NCBI RefSeq assembly: GCF_000230555.1
Contig: NC_016078.1
Span: forward strand, 124,001 to 188,000
Length of the DNA: 64,000 nucleotides
From: Pelagibacterium halotolerans B2
GTDB lineage: Bacteria > Pseudomonadota > Alphaproteobacteria > Rhizobiales > Devosiaceae
Reading direction: 5' to 3'
Shown here: one piece after another, positions 24,358-33,418 of the stretch
How the letters are laid out: each line of letters begins with the position of its first letter
How positions within the stretch are numbered: position 1 is the first letter of the stretch
The notes under the pieces: model-generated
The model's database searches: none
Seen by the model: the letters and a program-made list of their open reading frames with translations, nothing else
Told to the model about the DNA's origin: nothing
Made by a program: the position numbers and the translations under genes

Positions 24358-25421
24358 CAGCGCAACCTCGCGCCTGTCCTGGTGTCGAACAGAAGGGCTT
24401 TTTCGGCGTCGGGCGCGATCGAGATCATGTCCCCGGCCGAATGAATCGCGCGATTATGCAACACCACCGACAGTTCGGTCTGCCCGGTTCGCACCACGAG
24501 TTCCTGGCTGTCGCCGGTGGGTTCGACGAGAACGATTTCCGCTCTGGCGCCGGTATCGGACACGGTGAAATGTTGCGGGCGAATGCCATAGGTGACCGGC
24601 GTGCCTTTTTCGAGCGCCACCGGACCGGCGAGCGGCATGCGCGTGCCATCCGTCAACTCGACTTCGGCGGCACCGGGGCAAAGCGTTTTGGCAGCCAGAA
24701 GATTGATCTCGGGTGACCCGATAAAACCGGCAACGAACGCATTGGCCGGATCCTGATAGACCTCGAGCGGCGTGCCCAGCTGGGCGATGTCACCATCATG
24801 GAGAACCACGATACGGTCGGCCAGCGTCATGGCTTCGGTCTGGTCGTGGGTGACGTAGATCATTGTCTTGCCCAGCTGTTGGTGCAGTTTCTTGATTTCC
24901 GAGCGCATCTTGACGCGCAGCTTGGCGTCGAGGTTCGACAGCGGTTCGTCGAACAGGAAAGCGGTGGGATTGCGCACGATAGCGCGTCCCATCGCGACGC
25001 GCTGGCGCTGTCCGCCCGATAGCTCGCGGGGCAGGCGGTCAAGGAGATTTTCGAGGCCCAGAATGTCGGCGGCGACCTTGACCCGTTCTTCGATCTCGGC
25101 CTTGGGCTGGCCAGCGAGTTTGAGCGCGAAGCTCATATTGTCGGCAACCTTCATGTGCGGATAGAGCGCGTAGGACTGAAACACCATGGCGAGATCGCGC
25201 TGTTTGGCAGGCATGGTGTTGACCACCTTGCCGCCGATTTCGACATCGCCGCCCGTTATGTCTTCAAGCCCGGCGATCATGCGCAGCAATGTCGACTTTC
25301 CGCACCCCGACGGGCCGACCAGAACGACAAATTCACCTTGCGCGATATCGATGGAGATGTCGTTGAGCACGGGCACCTGACCGTAGCGTTTGTGGACATT
25401 CCTGAGCGTGATCTGGGACAT
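24357..25421 (-). CDS. Sugar ABC transporter ATPase (UgpC/MalK type)
   Basis: The 354-residue protein has Walker A GPSGCGKST, Q-loop, signature LSGGQRQRVAMGRA, Walker B FLFDEPLSNLDA, the H-loop YVTHDQTEAM and a C-terminal OB/TOBE domain. The length is standard for the sugar-importer ATPases. It probably powers the permeases at 30199 and 31096, from which it is separated by the two ADP-ribosylglycohydrolase genes. It lies 21 bp downstream of the first of these. Confidence 0.92.
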   Translation of the reverse strand: MSQITLRNVHKRYGQVPVLNDISIDIAQGEFVVLVGPSGCGKSTLLRMIAGLEDITGGDVEIGGKVVNTMPAKQRDLAMVFQSYALYPHMKVADNMSFALKLAGQPKAEIEERVKVAADILGLENLLDRLPRELSGGQRQRVAMGRAIVRNPTAFLFDEPLSNLDAKLRVKMRSEIKKLHQQLGKTMIYVTHDQTEAMTLADRIVVLHDGDIAQLGTPLEVYQDPANAFVAGFIGSPEINLLAAKTLCPGAAEVELTDGTRMPLAGPVALEKGTPVTYGIRPQHFTVSDTGARAEIVLVEPTGDSQELVVRTGQTELSVVLHNRAIHSAGDMISIAPDAEKALLFDTRTGARLR

Positions 25422-25442
25422 CGAAATCCTCCCTGTCGGCCT

Positions 25443-27539
25443 CTAGTGCTCGACGATTTCAAACTTGGAGATCGCAAACCGCCCGGGGCCGCCCAGCCGG
25501 ACGCCGGCCTGCCCGTAAGCGAAACGATCGTCGCTTGCACCAAGAAGCCTCTCGTCATCGACGCTGACGACGATGGAGGTGCCTTTGACGTCGACTGCGA
25601 GACGATAGGTGCGGCCATATTCGACAGTGAAATCGGTCTCGGCCAGAACGCTCTTGCCGAAATCCTCGCGGATGATCCGCAATTTGCCGTCCTCAAACCC
25701 GGCAGCGTAGAAACGCGACGTCCCCTGGGCCCGAAAACTCACAAGATGCGAGGCGCCCGACTGTGGGGTGATCTCGGCGCTGACAACGGCGTCACGCGTG
25801 TAAAGGTGGCCTGTCCACAGATCGGCATCGGTATCGGTGAGGCCGGTGATGGTCCCACCGTCCTTTTTCCAATAGCCTCTGTTCCAGGTGAACCGGGTGA
25901 TCGCGTCCCACTCCTCGACCTCTTTTGCCGGATCTATGCGGGTCGTGCCTTTGCCCGTGACACGGAAATTGGCGAGATGGAGCTTGCCCAGAAATTTGAG
26001 CCGACCGAAATATTCGATGTCGAGACCGATCTCGTCGACGGCTTCGCCCTCTGCATCGGGGACGGTAAATTCGACATGCGTCCAGGATCCTGCAGCCGGC
26101 TGCTGGTAAGCGCCGGTTTCGATGATGGTCTTGCTCATTGTGGCGCGGACATAAGGCGCGATGCGCAAATGGCCATCGCCTTCCCAAGGCTCCATGAAGA
26201 TATCGAATGATACGGTCTGCCCGCTGGCGACAAGTGGCGAGAACATGGGGCGGTAGCGCTCATCATCGAAATCGGCCCGCCGATAGAACGGCTTCCAGAA
26301 TACCTTGCCCGACTGCCCGCGCTCGAAACGGTCGACGAGGATTTCCAGAGCGCCAGTTCCGGCGCCATTGTCTCGGTCGGTCCAGCTCAGCTCGAGCTGG
26401 TTGGTGCCCGAAGTCTTGAACCCGTGCGTGGAGCCGGGCAGAGAAAAGTCGAAATGGACGCCACGGTCTTCCATAGCCTGGACCCAGCCTTCGGGCACAT
26501 CATTGCCGTCCAGTTGCAGGGCAAGCGTTGCAAGTTCGCGGGCGAAAGTGGGGATATCGACGATATTGAGCGCGCCGGTGACACCCGATGTCACGACCAT
26601 GTCGTTGATGGGTTTGCGGTATTTCTCCCAGCTCGGCTGGATGCCTTCAAAGGTGCCGATGATGGCTCCGGCATTGCCGGCGTTGCAGTCGGTGTCCCAG
26701 CCGCACATCGTGGCGATTTCGACCGTACGGCAGAGTTCGCCTTTGCCGTAGATCATGGCGAGCGCCAGAACGCCGGCATTGGGAATGATGTGGCAGACAC
26801 CGGGATAACGGTCATAACCCCAGTCGCGGGTTAGCAGGTCGCGGCAGGCACGCCAGTCATCGGGGTCTTTTTGGTGCTGGCCGAGCACCGCCTTGACCAC
26901 CGAGGTGTAGGTGGAGTCCGAAGGAATGACCGAAAGGCCGATTTCGAACAATTCCTCGATCGATTTGGCCGTGAACGATGCCGCGATCATCGCCGCACAG
27001 AACCGGGCCCCGTGCAGTCCTTCTCCATCATGGGCGACCGAAGCGGCGCTGGCCGACATCTCGGCGGCGCGTTCGGGATTGCCCGCGTTCACCCAGCCCC
27101 AGCTGTCGATAAAGATCTGGCCGCCGATCTGTTCGGCGATCGCCGCGCCGTTCTGGGCGATCGAACCCGATTGCGGCGCCTCAATGCCGGCGCGCAGATT
27201 GAGGTATGCAGTGTGCTCGGTCGAACGGCCATAGCCGCCCCACCAATACATGCCGTGGCCCTCGGCGGCATAGTTGAGCCAGGTCCTGGCAACCTCTTGC
27301 GGGGTGGGCACAAGCTGATAATCGCGCATGGCGCGGATGAAATAGACTGGACCGTTGGTATCGTCATCTGCCGCAAATGTCTTGAAGTTGCGCAGATAGC
27401 CGGTGATCTCACCATAGGTGTCGCGGATGCGCTCATAGCTCCAGATGGTCGGCTCGACCGGCGCTCCGAGGCGCACGCCGATGGCCTTGCCCAGAAAGCC
27501 TGAATAGATGCGGTGGACGAGATCGGAGGAGGAAAGCAT
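25443..27539 (-). CDS. ADP-ribosylglycohydrolase-family protein with a C-terminal beta domain
   Basis: The start is the ATG at 27539 with AGGA upstream; the earlier in-frame ATG at 27662 lies in the preceding gene's end. The product is about 698 residues. The N-terminal 370 residues form the ARH fold (IYSGFLGKAIGVRLGAPVE, FAADDDTNGPVYFI, GWDTDCNAGNAGAIIGTFEG), keeping acidic residues that bind Mg2+. Residues about 400-698 form a beta-rich region (WVQAMEDRGVHFDFSLPGS, GDGHLRIAPYVRATMSKTII, FRAQGTSRFYAAGF) that looks like a sugar-binding module. Known ARH enzymes cut ADP-ribose N- or O-glycosidic bonds; with a sugar importer an unusual N-glycoside is the likely substrate. No signal peptide is seen. 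Confidence 0.8.
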   Translation of the reverse strand: MLSSSDLVHRIYSGFLGKAIGVRLGAPVEPTIWSYERIRDTYGEITGYLRNFKTFAADDDTNGPVYFIRAMRDYQLVPTPQEVARTWLNYAAEGHGMYWWGGYGRSTEHTAYLNLRAGIEAPQSGSIAQNGAAIAEQIGGQIFIDSWGWVNAGNPERAAEMSASAASVAHDGEGLHGARFCAAMIAASFTAKSIEELFEIGLSVIPSDSTYTSVVKAVLGQHQKDPDDWRACRDLLTRDWGYDRYPGVCHIIPNAGVLALAMIYGKGELCRTVEIATMCGWDTDCNAGNAGAIIGTFEGIQPSWEKYRKPINDMVVTSGVTGALNIVDIPTFARELATLALQLDGNDVPEGWVQAMEDRGVHFDFSLPGSTHGFKTSGTNQLELSWTDRDNGAGTGALEILVDRFERGQSGKVFWKPFYRRADFDDERYRPMFSPLVASGQTVSFDIFMEPWEGDGHLRIAPYVRATMSKTIIETGAYQQPAAGSWTHVEFTVPDAEGEAVDEIGLDIEYFGRLKFLGKLHLANFRVTGKGTTRIDPAKEVEEWDAITRFTWNRGYWKKDGGTITGLTDTDADLWTGHLYTRDAVVSAEITPQSGASHLVSFRAQGTSRFYAAGFEDGKLRIIREDFGKSVLAETDFTVEYGRTYRLAVDVKGTSIVVSVDDERLLGASDDRFAYGQAGVRLGGPGRFAISKFEIVEH

Positions 27540-27562
27540 TAAAGGTCCTGTTGAAAAGAGTA

Positions 27563-28771
27563 TCAGTTCTGCGCAGCGACAGCAGGCGTCTCGAAAATGG
27601 CTGCGCGCTGGGCGGCGAGCGCTTCGAGACGCTTCTGGTCGGCGCTCATTATGGCGCTGCATGTCGCAGCGAAACGCGAGGCTTCGCCTGCGAGGTCCAG
27701 CCGGTTGATCTTGTCGATCTGTTCGGCGTCCGCAGGATCGATCACCGCTTCTCCGTGCATCGCGCCAAGGATCGCGCCCGCCATCACCCCGATGGAATCG
27801 GTGTCGCGACCGGAATTGACGCCGTCTTCGACGGCCCGGCGGAAATCGCCATCCGCCACGAGCGCAAACCCGAGGGCAAGTGGCAGCTCTTCGATCGAGA
27901 AAAACCGCGAGGGCTGATAATTCTGGGTGGGCCGCCCGGCCTTTGCGGCTGTATGGTCCAGATCGTCGCCGAGCGGCGAAAAGGGGAGAATGGCCTCATG
28001 GAACGCCTGCACGACCTCTCCATGGTCGGCACCGCTGGCGCGCAAATCCCCGGCGATTTCGGCGATTGCGCCGATGGCGGCGCGGGTGCCGTCCTTGGCG
28101 AGGCCATAGGCCGTATCGACCACCGTATCGATATGTGTTCCCGGAATGAAAGCAGCGGCGACGGCAGCGGCCAGAACGCCGGCAGCTTCCAGCCCATAGC
28201 TTTGCTGATGGCCCGAGGCGAAAGCGATGGCCTCGTCATAGGCGGCGCGCGGATCACAGGCGTTCACGACGCCAATCGGCGCGATATACATTGCCGCGCC
28301 ACAATTGACCATGTTGCCGATCCCACCCTGGCGCGGATCGCAGCCTGAGAGCTGGTGGCGTTGGAAAATCCATTTCTCTGGATAAAACAGGCGCTCGAGC
28401 AGCGGACATTCGCGCTGGAGCTCGGGGACATAGCGTTTGACCCAGGCGATCTGGCGCACCATGCCGTCGGCCATGTCCCAGGCGTCGATGTGGCGGCCGG
28501 TTTCATTATAGACGGCCATGAGCGATAGGGTCATCAGCGTATCATCGGTGACGATGCCATTGCCGCGCACCCGTCCATTGCCCGCTGCCGGGTCGCGGCT
28601 GGTGCGGTGCCATTGGTTGTCGAGCGAATTGACCCGCCCGTACATGGTCTCGATTTCCGCCGGAGTGAGTTTTTCGACGGGCGCCCCGATGGCGTCGCCG
28701 AATGCGACGCCATGGAGCAGTCCGCGGACCCGGCTCTGAAAAGCCGGGCCCGTGTTCTGCAGTTTGGTCAT
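27563..28771 (-). CDS. ADP-ribosylglycohydrolase-family protein
   Basis: The start is the ATG at 28771, which overlaps the stop of the binding protein gene (ATGA). The product is about 402 residues. ARH motifs: LHGVAFGDAIGAPVEKLTPAEIE, GIVTDDTLMTLSLM and NSGRDTDSIGVMAGAILGAMHGEA, with the DDT and DTDS acidic metal-binding sets intact, so it should be active. It differs strongly from the larger neighbour (no C-terminal domain). Two ARH paralogues in one import operon suggest stepwise cleavage of a complex glycoside or two anomers. Confidence 0.85.
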   Translation of the reverse strand: MTKLQNTGPAFQSRVRGLLHGVAFGDAIGAPVEKLTPAEIETMYGRVNSLDNQWHRTSRDPAAGNGRVRGNGIVTDDTLMTLSLMAVYNETGRHIDAWDMADGMVRQIAWVKRYVPELQRECPLLERLFYPEKWIFQRHQLSGCDPRQGGIGNMVNCGAAMYIAPIGVVNACDPRAAYDEAIAFASGHQQSYGLEAAGVLAAAVAAAFIPGTHIDTVVDTAYGLAKDGTRAAIGAIAEIAGDLRASGADHGEVVQAFHEAILPFSPLGDDLDHTAAKAGRPTQNYQPSRFFSIEELPLALGFALVADGDFRRAVEDGVNSGRDTDSIGVMAGAILGAMHGEAVIDPADAEQIDKINRLDLAGEASRFAATCSAIMSADQKRLEALAAQRAAIFETPAVAAQN

Positions 28772-30165
28772 TGAAGAACGGTCCTTGCGTGATCGGTCAT
28801 CGCCTGGCCCCCGGCGGCGTACCATCCCTCGACATACTGGTCCCATTGGTCCATCGACCATTCACCAGAGACGAAGCGGAACACCGAGGTGCGATAGTAC
28901 TGCTCGGCCGCATCGACATCGGCGGCCAGATCGGCGGGCCAGACAAAGGCGTTGTCGGCGACGAAATATTCGGCGCCCTGTTCGAGCGAACCCTGGGCCA
29001 CGTCTGACAACAGGTCGACGGGTGGGGTCCAGTAGCCGGGATCTACCGTCCAGAAGCGCGGATACCATCCCCCCATGGCCGGCAGTACTTCGAATGTATC
29101 GCCGTCGCGGGTATAATGCTCACCCTCGACACCCATGCGGTCGATGAACTGACCTTCAGGGCTGGCGAGGAAATCGAGAACCGCAAACGCGGCTTCCTTG
29201 TTCTCGCTCATGGCGTGGATTGCGTAACCACGGTCTTCCTTGGCCACGTTGACCGCTTCAAGCCCGTCGGGGGGAGCAAGCAGTGCGAGATCGGCACCCG
29301 GATTGGCCTCGGCCATCTTGGTCCTGTAGATCTCGACCACCGGACCGGCGGTCCCCATGATGACGGCAACGCGCCCCGAATAGAATTTGTCTTCCTTCAC
29401 TTCCCAGTTCGAGGTGACATATTCAGGATCGAGAATGCCGTCGGCATAGAGCATCTGGTAGTAGGCCAGCTTATCGCGCTCTGCATCCGACACGCGCGAA
29501 TGAATCCATTCGCCGCTTCCGTCTTCGAGCCAGGTCGCCGATACACCGAAGGACTGGTTGAAGATGGCGTCGAGTTCGGCCGTGTTGTCCGGCGCCAGAA
29601 TGCCGAACGTGTCCTGCTCGCCATTGCCGTCGAAATCGGATTGCGACATCTCGGTGAGGAACGCTGTCCATTCATCGAGATTGGTCGGAGCTTCGAGCCC
29701 GCTCTGTTCGAGCCAGTCCGAGCGCATCACTGCCGATTTGGTGCGCGCCGGAAAGATGTAGAGCAGATAGGGGTAGTTCTCCATGCGCGCTTCGTTGTGC
29801 GGCCACATTGCATCCTTGATGTAACTCGATTGCTCGATCCACGGGCCCAGATCCTCCAATATGCCCTGATTGGCAAATTCGGCGTCAGCCCCTTGGAAGT
29901 AGATGATGTCGGGGATTTCGCCCGACAAAAGGCGCAGGCTGAGCGCATCGGCGTAGCCCGAACTGGGCAGGCCGACCAGTTCGATATTGACCGGCGTTCC
30001 GGCCTCGGCCATTCCAGCCTCGATCCGCTCGAAAAGCTCGGCATCGCCGGGGTTTTCGTGCGCAATGATCGTTACGGTCGGTGTGTCCTGCGCGAGAACG
30101 CCGCCTCCCAAACTCAGCGCGGTCGCCACGGCAGCGACCGTGGTCATGAGGTTTCTTGCAAGCAT
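28768..30165 (-). CDS. ABC transporter extracellular substrate-binding protein (oligosaccharide type)
   Basis: The 465-residue protein has a signal peptide ending VLAQ, then TPTVTIIAHENPGDAELFERIEAGM, GEIPDIIYFQGAD, MRSDWLEQSGLEAPTNLDEW and DFDGNGEQDTFGI, a calcium-loop-like stretch often seen in LipO/YtcQ-type binding proteins. It binds the imported glycoside in the periplasm. The downstream ARH gene overlaps its stop; the permease genes lie upstream. Confidence 0.9.
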   Translation of the reverse strand: MLARNLMTTVAAVATALSLGGGVLAQDTPTVTIIAHENPGDAELFERIEAGMAEAGTPVNIELVGLPSSGYADALSLRLLSGEIPDIIYFQGADAEFANQGILEDLGPWIEQSSYIKDAMWPHNEARMENYPYLLYIFPARTKSAVMRSDWLEQSGLEAPTNLDEWTAFLTEMSQSDFDGNGEQDTFGILAPDNTAELDAIFNQSFGVSATWLEDGSGEWIHSRVSDAERDKLAYYQMLYADGILDPEYVTSNWEVKEDKFYSGRVAVIMGTAGPVVEIYRTKMAEANPGADLALLAPPDGLEAVNVAKEDRGYAIHAMSENKEAAFAVLDFLASPEGQFIDRMGVEGEHYTRDGDTFEVLPAMGGWYPRFWTVDPGYWTPPVDLLSDVAQGSLEQGAEYFVADNAFVWPADLAADVDAAEQYYRTSVFRFVSGEWSMDQWDQYVEGWYAAGGQAMTDHARTVLQ

Positions 30166-30198
30166 CTGGTCCTCCTCCTTGTTGGATTTTTGCTTGTG

Positions 30199-31095
30199 TT
30201 ATCCCTTCAGCGCACCGCTCATGGTGCCCTTCGTGAAGAATTTCAGGATCAGCGGATAGACCGCCAGAATGGGCAGGATGGTCAGCATGATCATGCCGGC
30301 ATTGAGCGCTCTCGTACTGATCTGGGCCGCGCCTTGATAGTTCGACATGGCCGCCAGCCCCACCATCGAGGATTTGTCGCCGTCGAGAACGAATTTGCGC
30401 AGCACGACCTGCAGCGGATGCATGCTGGAATCGTTGAGATAGATCATCGGGCGCAGAAACTCGTTCCAGTGATAGACGAGATAGAACAGTGTAATGGTGG
30501 CCAGCGCCGGCATGGTCAGAGGCAGCACCACTTTCCACAGCGTCTGGAACGCGTTGGCGCCATCGAGCTCTGCCGCCTCGAGTAATTCGCCCGGCACTTC
30601 CTCAAAGAAGCGGATGAGAATGATCAGGTACCAGGCGTTGACGAGCTTATAGAGAATGACCGCCCAGTAGGTGTTGAGCAGGCCCAACTCGCGCACCACG
30701 AAATAGTCGGGGATCAGGCCGGGTTCGAAAACGATTGTGGCCAGAACGAAAACGAACAGGATGCGGCGTCCCGGCAGCCGCGGACGCGACAGCGCCCATG
30801 CCATCAGTGCGGTAAAGGTCACGTTGAGGATCGTGCCGGTGATCGTGATGAACAGCGAATTGAGCAGGCCGCGCTGGACCTCGGGATTGGCGATCAAAAG
30901 CGTCCAGACATCGAGTGAAAACCCCCTTGGGACCACCGCCAGGCCGCTCATTCCAGGCACCTGTGCGGAATCTGAAAATGAAATGGCGAGCAGATTGAGG
31001 ATCGGCTGAACCGTCACGACCACCATGAGCAAAAGGCTCGATACGATGATCGTCTGCTCTAGACGCTCGAAACGGGTGGAATTGGCGCGGGTCAT
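30199..31095 (-). CDS. ABC transporter permease (LplC/YtcP type)
   Basis: The 298-residue protein has six predicted membrane helices, the EAA loop EAAELDGANAFQTLWKVVLPLTMPAL, and ends FTKGTMSGALKG, as is usual for carbohydrate importer permeases of the LplC type. It forms the channel with the permease just upstream; their genes abut (31095/31096). Confidence 0.9.
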   Translation of the reverse strand: MTRANSTRFERLEQTIIVSSLLLMVVVTVQPILNLLAISFSDSAQVPGMSGLAVVPRGFSLDVWTLLIANPEVQRGLLNSLFITITGTILNVTFTALMAWALSRPRLPGRRILFVFVLATIVFEPGLIPDYFVVRELGLLNTYWAVILYKLVNAWYLIILIRFFEEVPGELLEAAELDGANAFQTLWKVVLPLTMPALATITLFYLVYHWNEFLRPMIYLNDSSMHPLQVVLRKFVLDGDKSSMVGLAAMSNYQGAAQISTRALNAGMIMLTILPILAVYPLILKFFTKGTMSGALKG

Positions 31096-32073
31096 TTACC
31101 ACACTCCCTTTCCGGTCAGGCGCTTGGAAATGGTGTGCGCGGCAACGATCAGCACCATGCCGATAACCCCCTTGAACAGCCCCGCCGCCGTTGCCAGCGA
31201 GAACTGGCCCGACTGCAAGCCGATCCGATAAACATAGGTATCGATGATATCGATCTGGTCACGGATGGCGTCGTTGGAGAGGTTGAAGATCTGGTCGAAA
31301 CCCGCATTCATGAACAGGCCGACATTGAGAATGAACAGGGTCGCGATGGTCGGTGTGATGCCGGGCAGGGTGACATGGACGATCTTCTGCCAGCGATTTG
31401 CCCCGTCCATTTCCGCAGCGTCATATAGCTGCGGATCGATGGCCATGATGGCCGCGAAATAGAGCAGCGAATCCCAGCCCGCAGTGCGCCACATCTCGGA
31501 GAATACGACGACCCAACGAATGGAACCGGACTCGGTCATGAAAGACCGCGGCGCAAATCCGAGCGCCTGCCCGATATCGTTGACGACACCGCTTGAGGGC
31601 GACAGTGCGGCGATGAAAATGCCAGCAATCACAACCCATGACAGAAAGTGCGGCAGGTAAATCGCCGATTGAATGAAGCGACGCAGATTTGTGCTGCGCA
31701 CCTCGTTGATGAACAGCGCGATGAAGATGGGGACCGGAAAGACGAAAACCATCTTCATGGCCGAGATGATCAGCGTATTGGCGAGAACCTGGAAAAAGGC
31801 GGGGGAGTCGAACAACGTGTCGAAATGCTTGAAGCCCACAAACAGGTTGTCTCCGAAAATCCGGAAGTCCTCGAAGGCGAGCTTGGCCTGGTAGATGGGG
31901 AAGTAGTGAAACACCAGAAAATAGATGATACCCGGGGTCATCATCGCGTAGTACGGCCACCACGCCCTAAGCTTTAGACCGAACGCAATGCGCCATGGAA
32001 CGCGTTTTGCGCTTTTGGGAACGTTCCCAAAATTGGATACAGTGGAGGCCAACTGCTTTTCGTCAAGGCTCAC
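31096..32073 (-). CDS. ABC transporter permease (LplB type)
   Basis: The 325-residue protein has six membrane helices, IIYFLVFHYFPIYQAKLAFEDF near the N-terminus and the EAA loop DAAEMDGANRWQKIVHVTLPGITPT. This is the LplB partner for complex oligosaccharides. The first 20 codons contain a perfect 20-bp LacI-type palindrome (32013-32032). The gene starts 3 nt after the LacI-family regulator stop, so regulator and transporter share a transcript unless a promoter lies inside the regulator gene. Confidence 0.9.
   Translation of the reverse strand: MSLDEKQLASTVSNFGNVPKSAKRVPWRIAFGLKLRAWWPYYAMMTPGIIYFLVFHYFPIYQAKLAFEDFRIFGDNLFVGFKHFDTLFDSPAFFQVLANTLIISAMKMVFVFPVPIFIALFINEVRSTNLRRFIQSAIYLPHFLSWVVIAGIFIAALSPSSGVVNDIGQALGFAPRSFMTESGSIRWVVVFSEMWRTAGWDSLLYFAAIMAIDPQLYDAAEMDGANRWQKIVHVTLPGITPTIATLFILNVGLFMNAGFDQIFNLSNDAIRDQIDIIDTYVYRIGLQSGQFSLATAAGLFKGVIGMVLIVAAHTISKRLTGKGVW
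32013..32032. promoter_or_regulatory. LacI-family operator inside the LplB-type permease gene
   Basis: TTTTGGGAACGTTCCCAAAA is a perfect 20-bp palindrome covering codons 14-20 of the permease. It matches the site at 33163-33182 in 18 of 20 positions. A LacI-type repressor bound here could block elongation, loop to the upstream site or control an internal promoter. Confidence 0.75.
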
Positions 32074-32075
32074 GG

Positions 32076-33131
32076 TTAGTTACTCCCCACGGCCATCAAT
32101 CGGGCGGGTCCGCTCTCGCCATTTCGGGCTAGCGATCCGCGCGAGGTGAGCGAGCAGTCCAGCAGCACGCGGCGATGCTCAAGTTCGCCCTCGATGGTTT
32201 CCTTGAGCAGGCGCATGCCCTCGACCCCGATAGTGCGGGCCGGCTTTTCGATTGTGGTCAGTCCCGGATCTGAGAAGGCCGCGGCCGGAATTCCGTCAAA
32301 GCCGAGGATCGATACGTCGTCCGGGCACCGCAATCCAGCTTCGCGTACGGCAAGCAGGGCGCCGAGCGCCATGAGATCGTTGGCGGCAAATACGCACCGG
32401 GCTGCCTTCGGGTCCCGCTGCAACAGGCGCAACATCGCCGCGCGTCCCGATTCGACTGTATAGCTCCCCTCTTCGATCACCAGTGTTGCCGGGTCGATGT
32501 CGTGGCCAATGCAATAGTCATGGACAACGCGCATGAAGCGCACGCGCGCCAACCGGTTGGCCGAGCCGACCAGCAGCGCCGGGCGGTGATGACCAAGGCC
32601 GGCAAGGTGATCGAGGCCCAGTGCAACGCCTTGTGCAATATCGCTGCCCACGCTGGAAAGTTCGGGAAACCGCTCGGCGCTCGACCCGATCAGAACCACG
32701 GGAAGGCCGAACCGGCCGAGTCTGTCCACATTGTCGGCAACCGGATTGACAATGGCGCCATCGACCCGCGCCTGACGCAGGGCCCGCAAATGATGCGCCT
32801 CGCGCTCGGGGTCCCAATCGGAGCTGAAAATCAGAAGCGAAGCGCCGCTGGCCGCCGCCGCGTCCTGGGCGCCGCGTGCCACTTCGGCCCAGAACGGGTT
32901 GGCAATATCGGGAATGACCAGACCGATCAGTCCTGTCTTTCCCGAGCGCAGCGAATGGGCAAGATGGTTGCGCTCATATCCCAGCGCGCGCACCGCATTG
33001 AGCACCCGTTCCCGCGTCTTGTCCCCGATATGGGGCGATCCAGACAATGCGCGCGCTACGGTGCTTTTGGAAACACCGGCCACTTCCGCAATATCGATGA
33101 TCGTCGGTTGCTTGTTTCGAGGCGTAGGCAT
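32076..33131 (-). CDS. LacI-family transcriptional repressor
   Basis: The 351-residue protein has the N-terminal helix-turn-helix TIIDIAEVAGVSKSTVARALSG with the hinge LGYERNHLAHSLRSGKTGLIGLVIPDIANPFWAEVARGAQ, and a periplasmic-binding-like sensor domain (RCVFAANDLMALGALLAVREAGL, DVSILGFDG). It heads the importer/ARH operon. The ATG at 33131 lacks a close ribosome site; GGAGG lies about 23 nt upstream. Palindromes at 33163 and 32013 are its probable operators, giving autoregulation and control of the importer. Confidence 0.9.
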   Translation of the reverse strand: MPTPRNKQPTIIDIAEVAGVSKSTVARALSGSPHIGDKTRERVLNAVRALGYERNHLAHSLRSGKTGLIGLVIPDIANPFWAEVARGAQDAAAASGASLLIFSSDWDPEREAHHLRALRQARVDGAIVNPVADNVDRLGRFGLPVVLIGSSAERFPELSSVGSDIAQGVALGLDHLAGLGHHRPALLVGSANRLARVRFMRVVHDYCIGHDIDPATLVIEEGSYTVESGRAAMLRLLQRDPKAARCVFAANDLMALGALLAVREAGLRCPDDVSILGFDGIPAAAFSDPGLTTIEKPARTIGVEGMRLLKETIEGELEHRRVLLDCSLTSRGSLARNGESGPARLMAVGSN

Positions 33132-33162
33132 GCCGTTATGCGGATAAACCGCTTCCTCCCAT

Positions 33163-33182
33163 TTTTGGGAACGTTACCAAAC
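33163..33182. promoter_or_regulatory. LacI-family operator upstream of the regulator gene
   Basis: TTTTGGGAACGTTACCAAAC is an almost perfect palindrome centred on AACGTT, 32 bp before the regulator's start codon. It matches the intragenic palindrome at 32013. The distance between the two centres is 1150 bp. Confidence 0.75.
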
Positions 33183-33418
33183 ACGGTTGCGCCTGTAAAG
33201 GCACTTGCAATGGGCAAGCCAATTCGCGGCTGTGAGCCGGGTTGAGTATAGGTGAGCCTGTAAACGCCCGACGCGCCTCTCGCTCGACAAGGTCGACTGC
33301 CTAACGCCGGTATTAGCCGTATTAATATTGTGTCATTGCCCGTTTATTGCCTCTCCCTAACGTCCCCGGCGACGACCCGCGAGGTCGGTGCGCAAGACAT
33401 TCAAGAACGGAGAGCAAT

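Noticed and set aside
29116..30585. 489-codon open frame on the plus strand
   Set aside because: It is antisense to the well-supported binding-protein gene and permease and has no recognisable motif; long antisense frames are common in this high-GC DNA.
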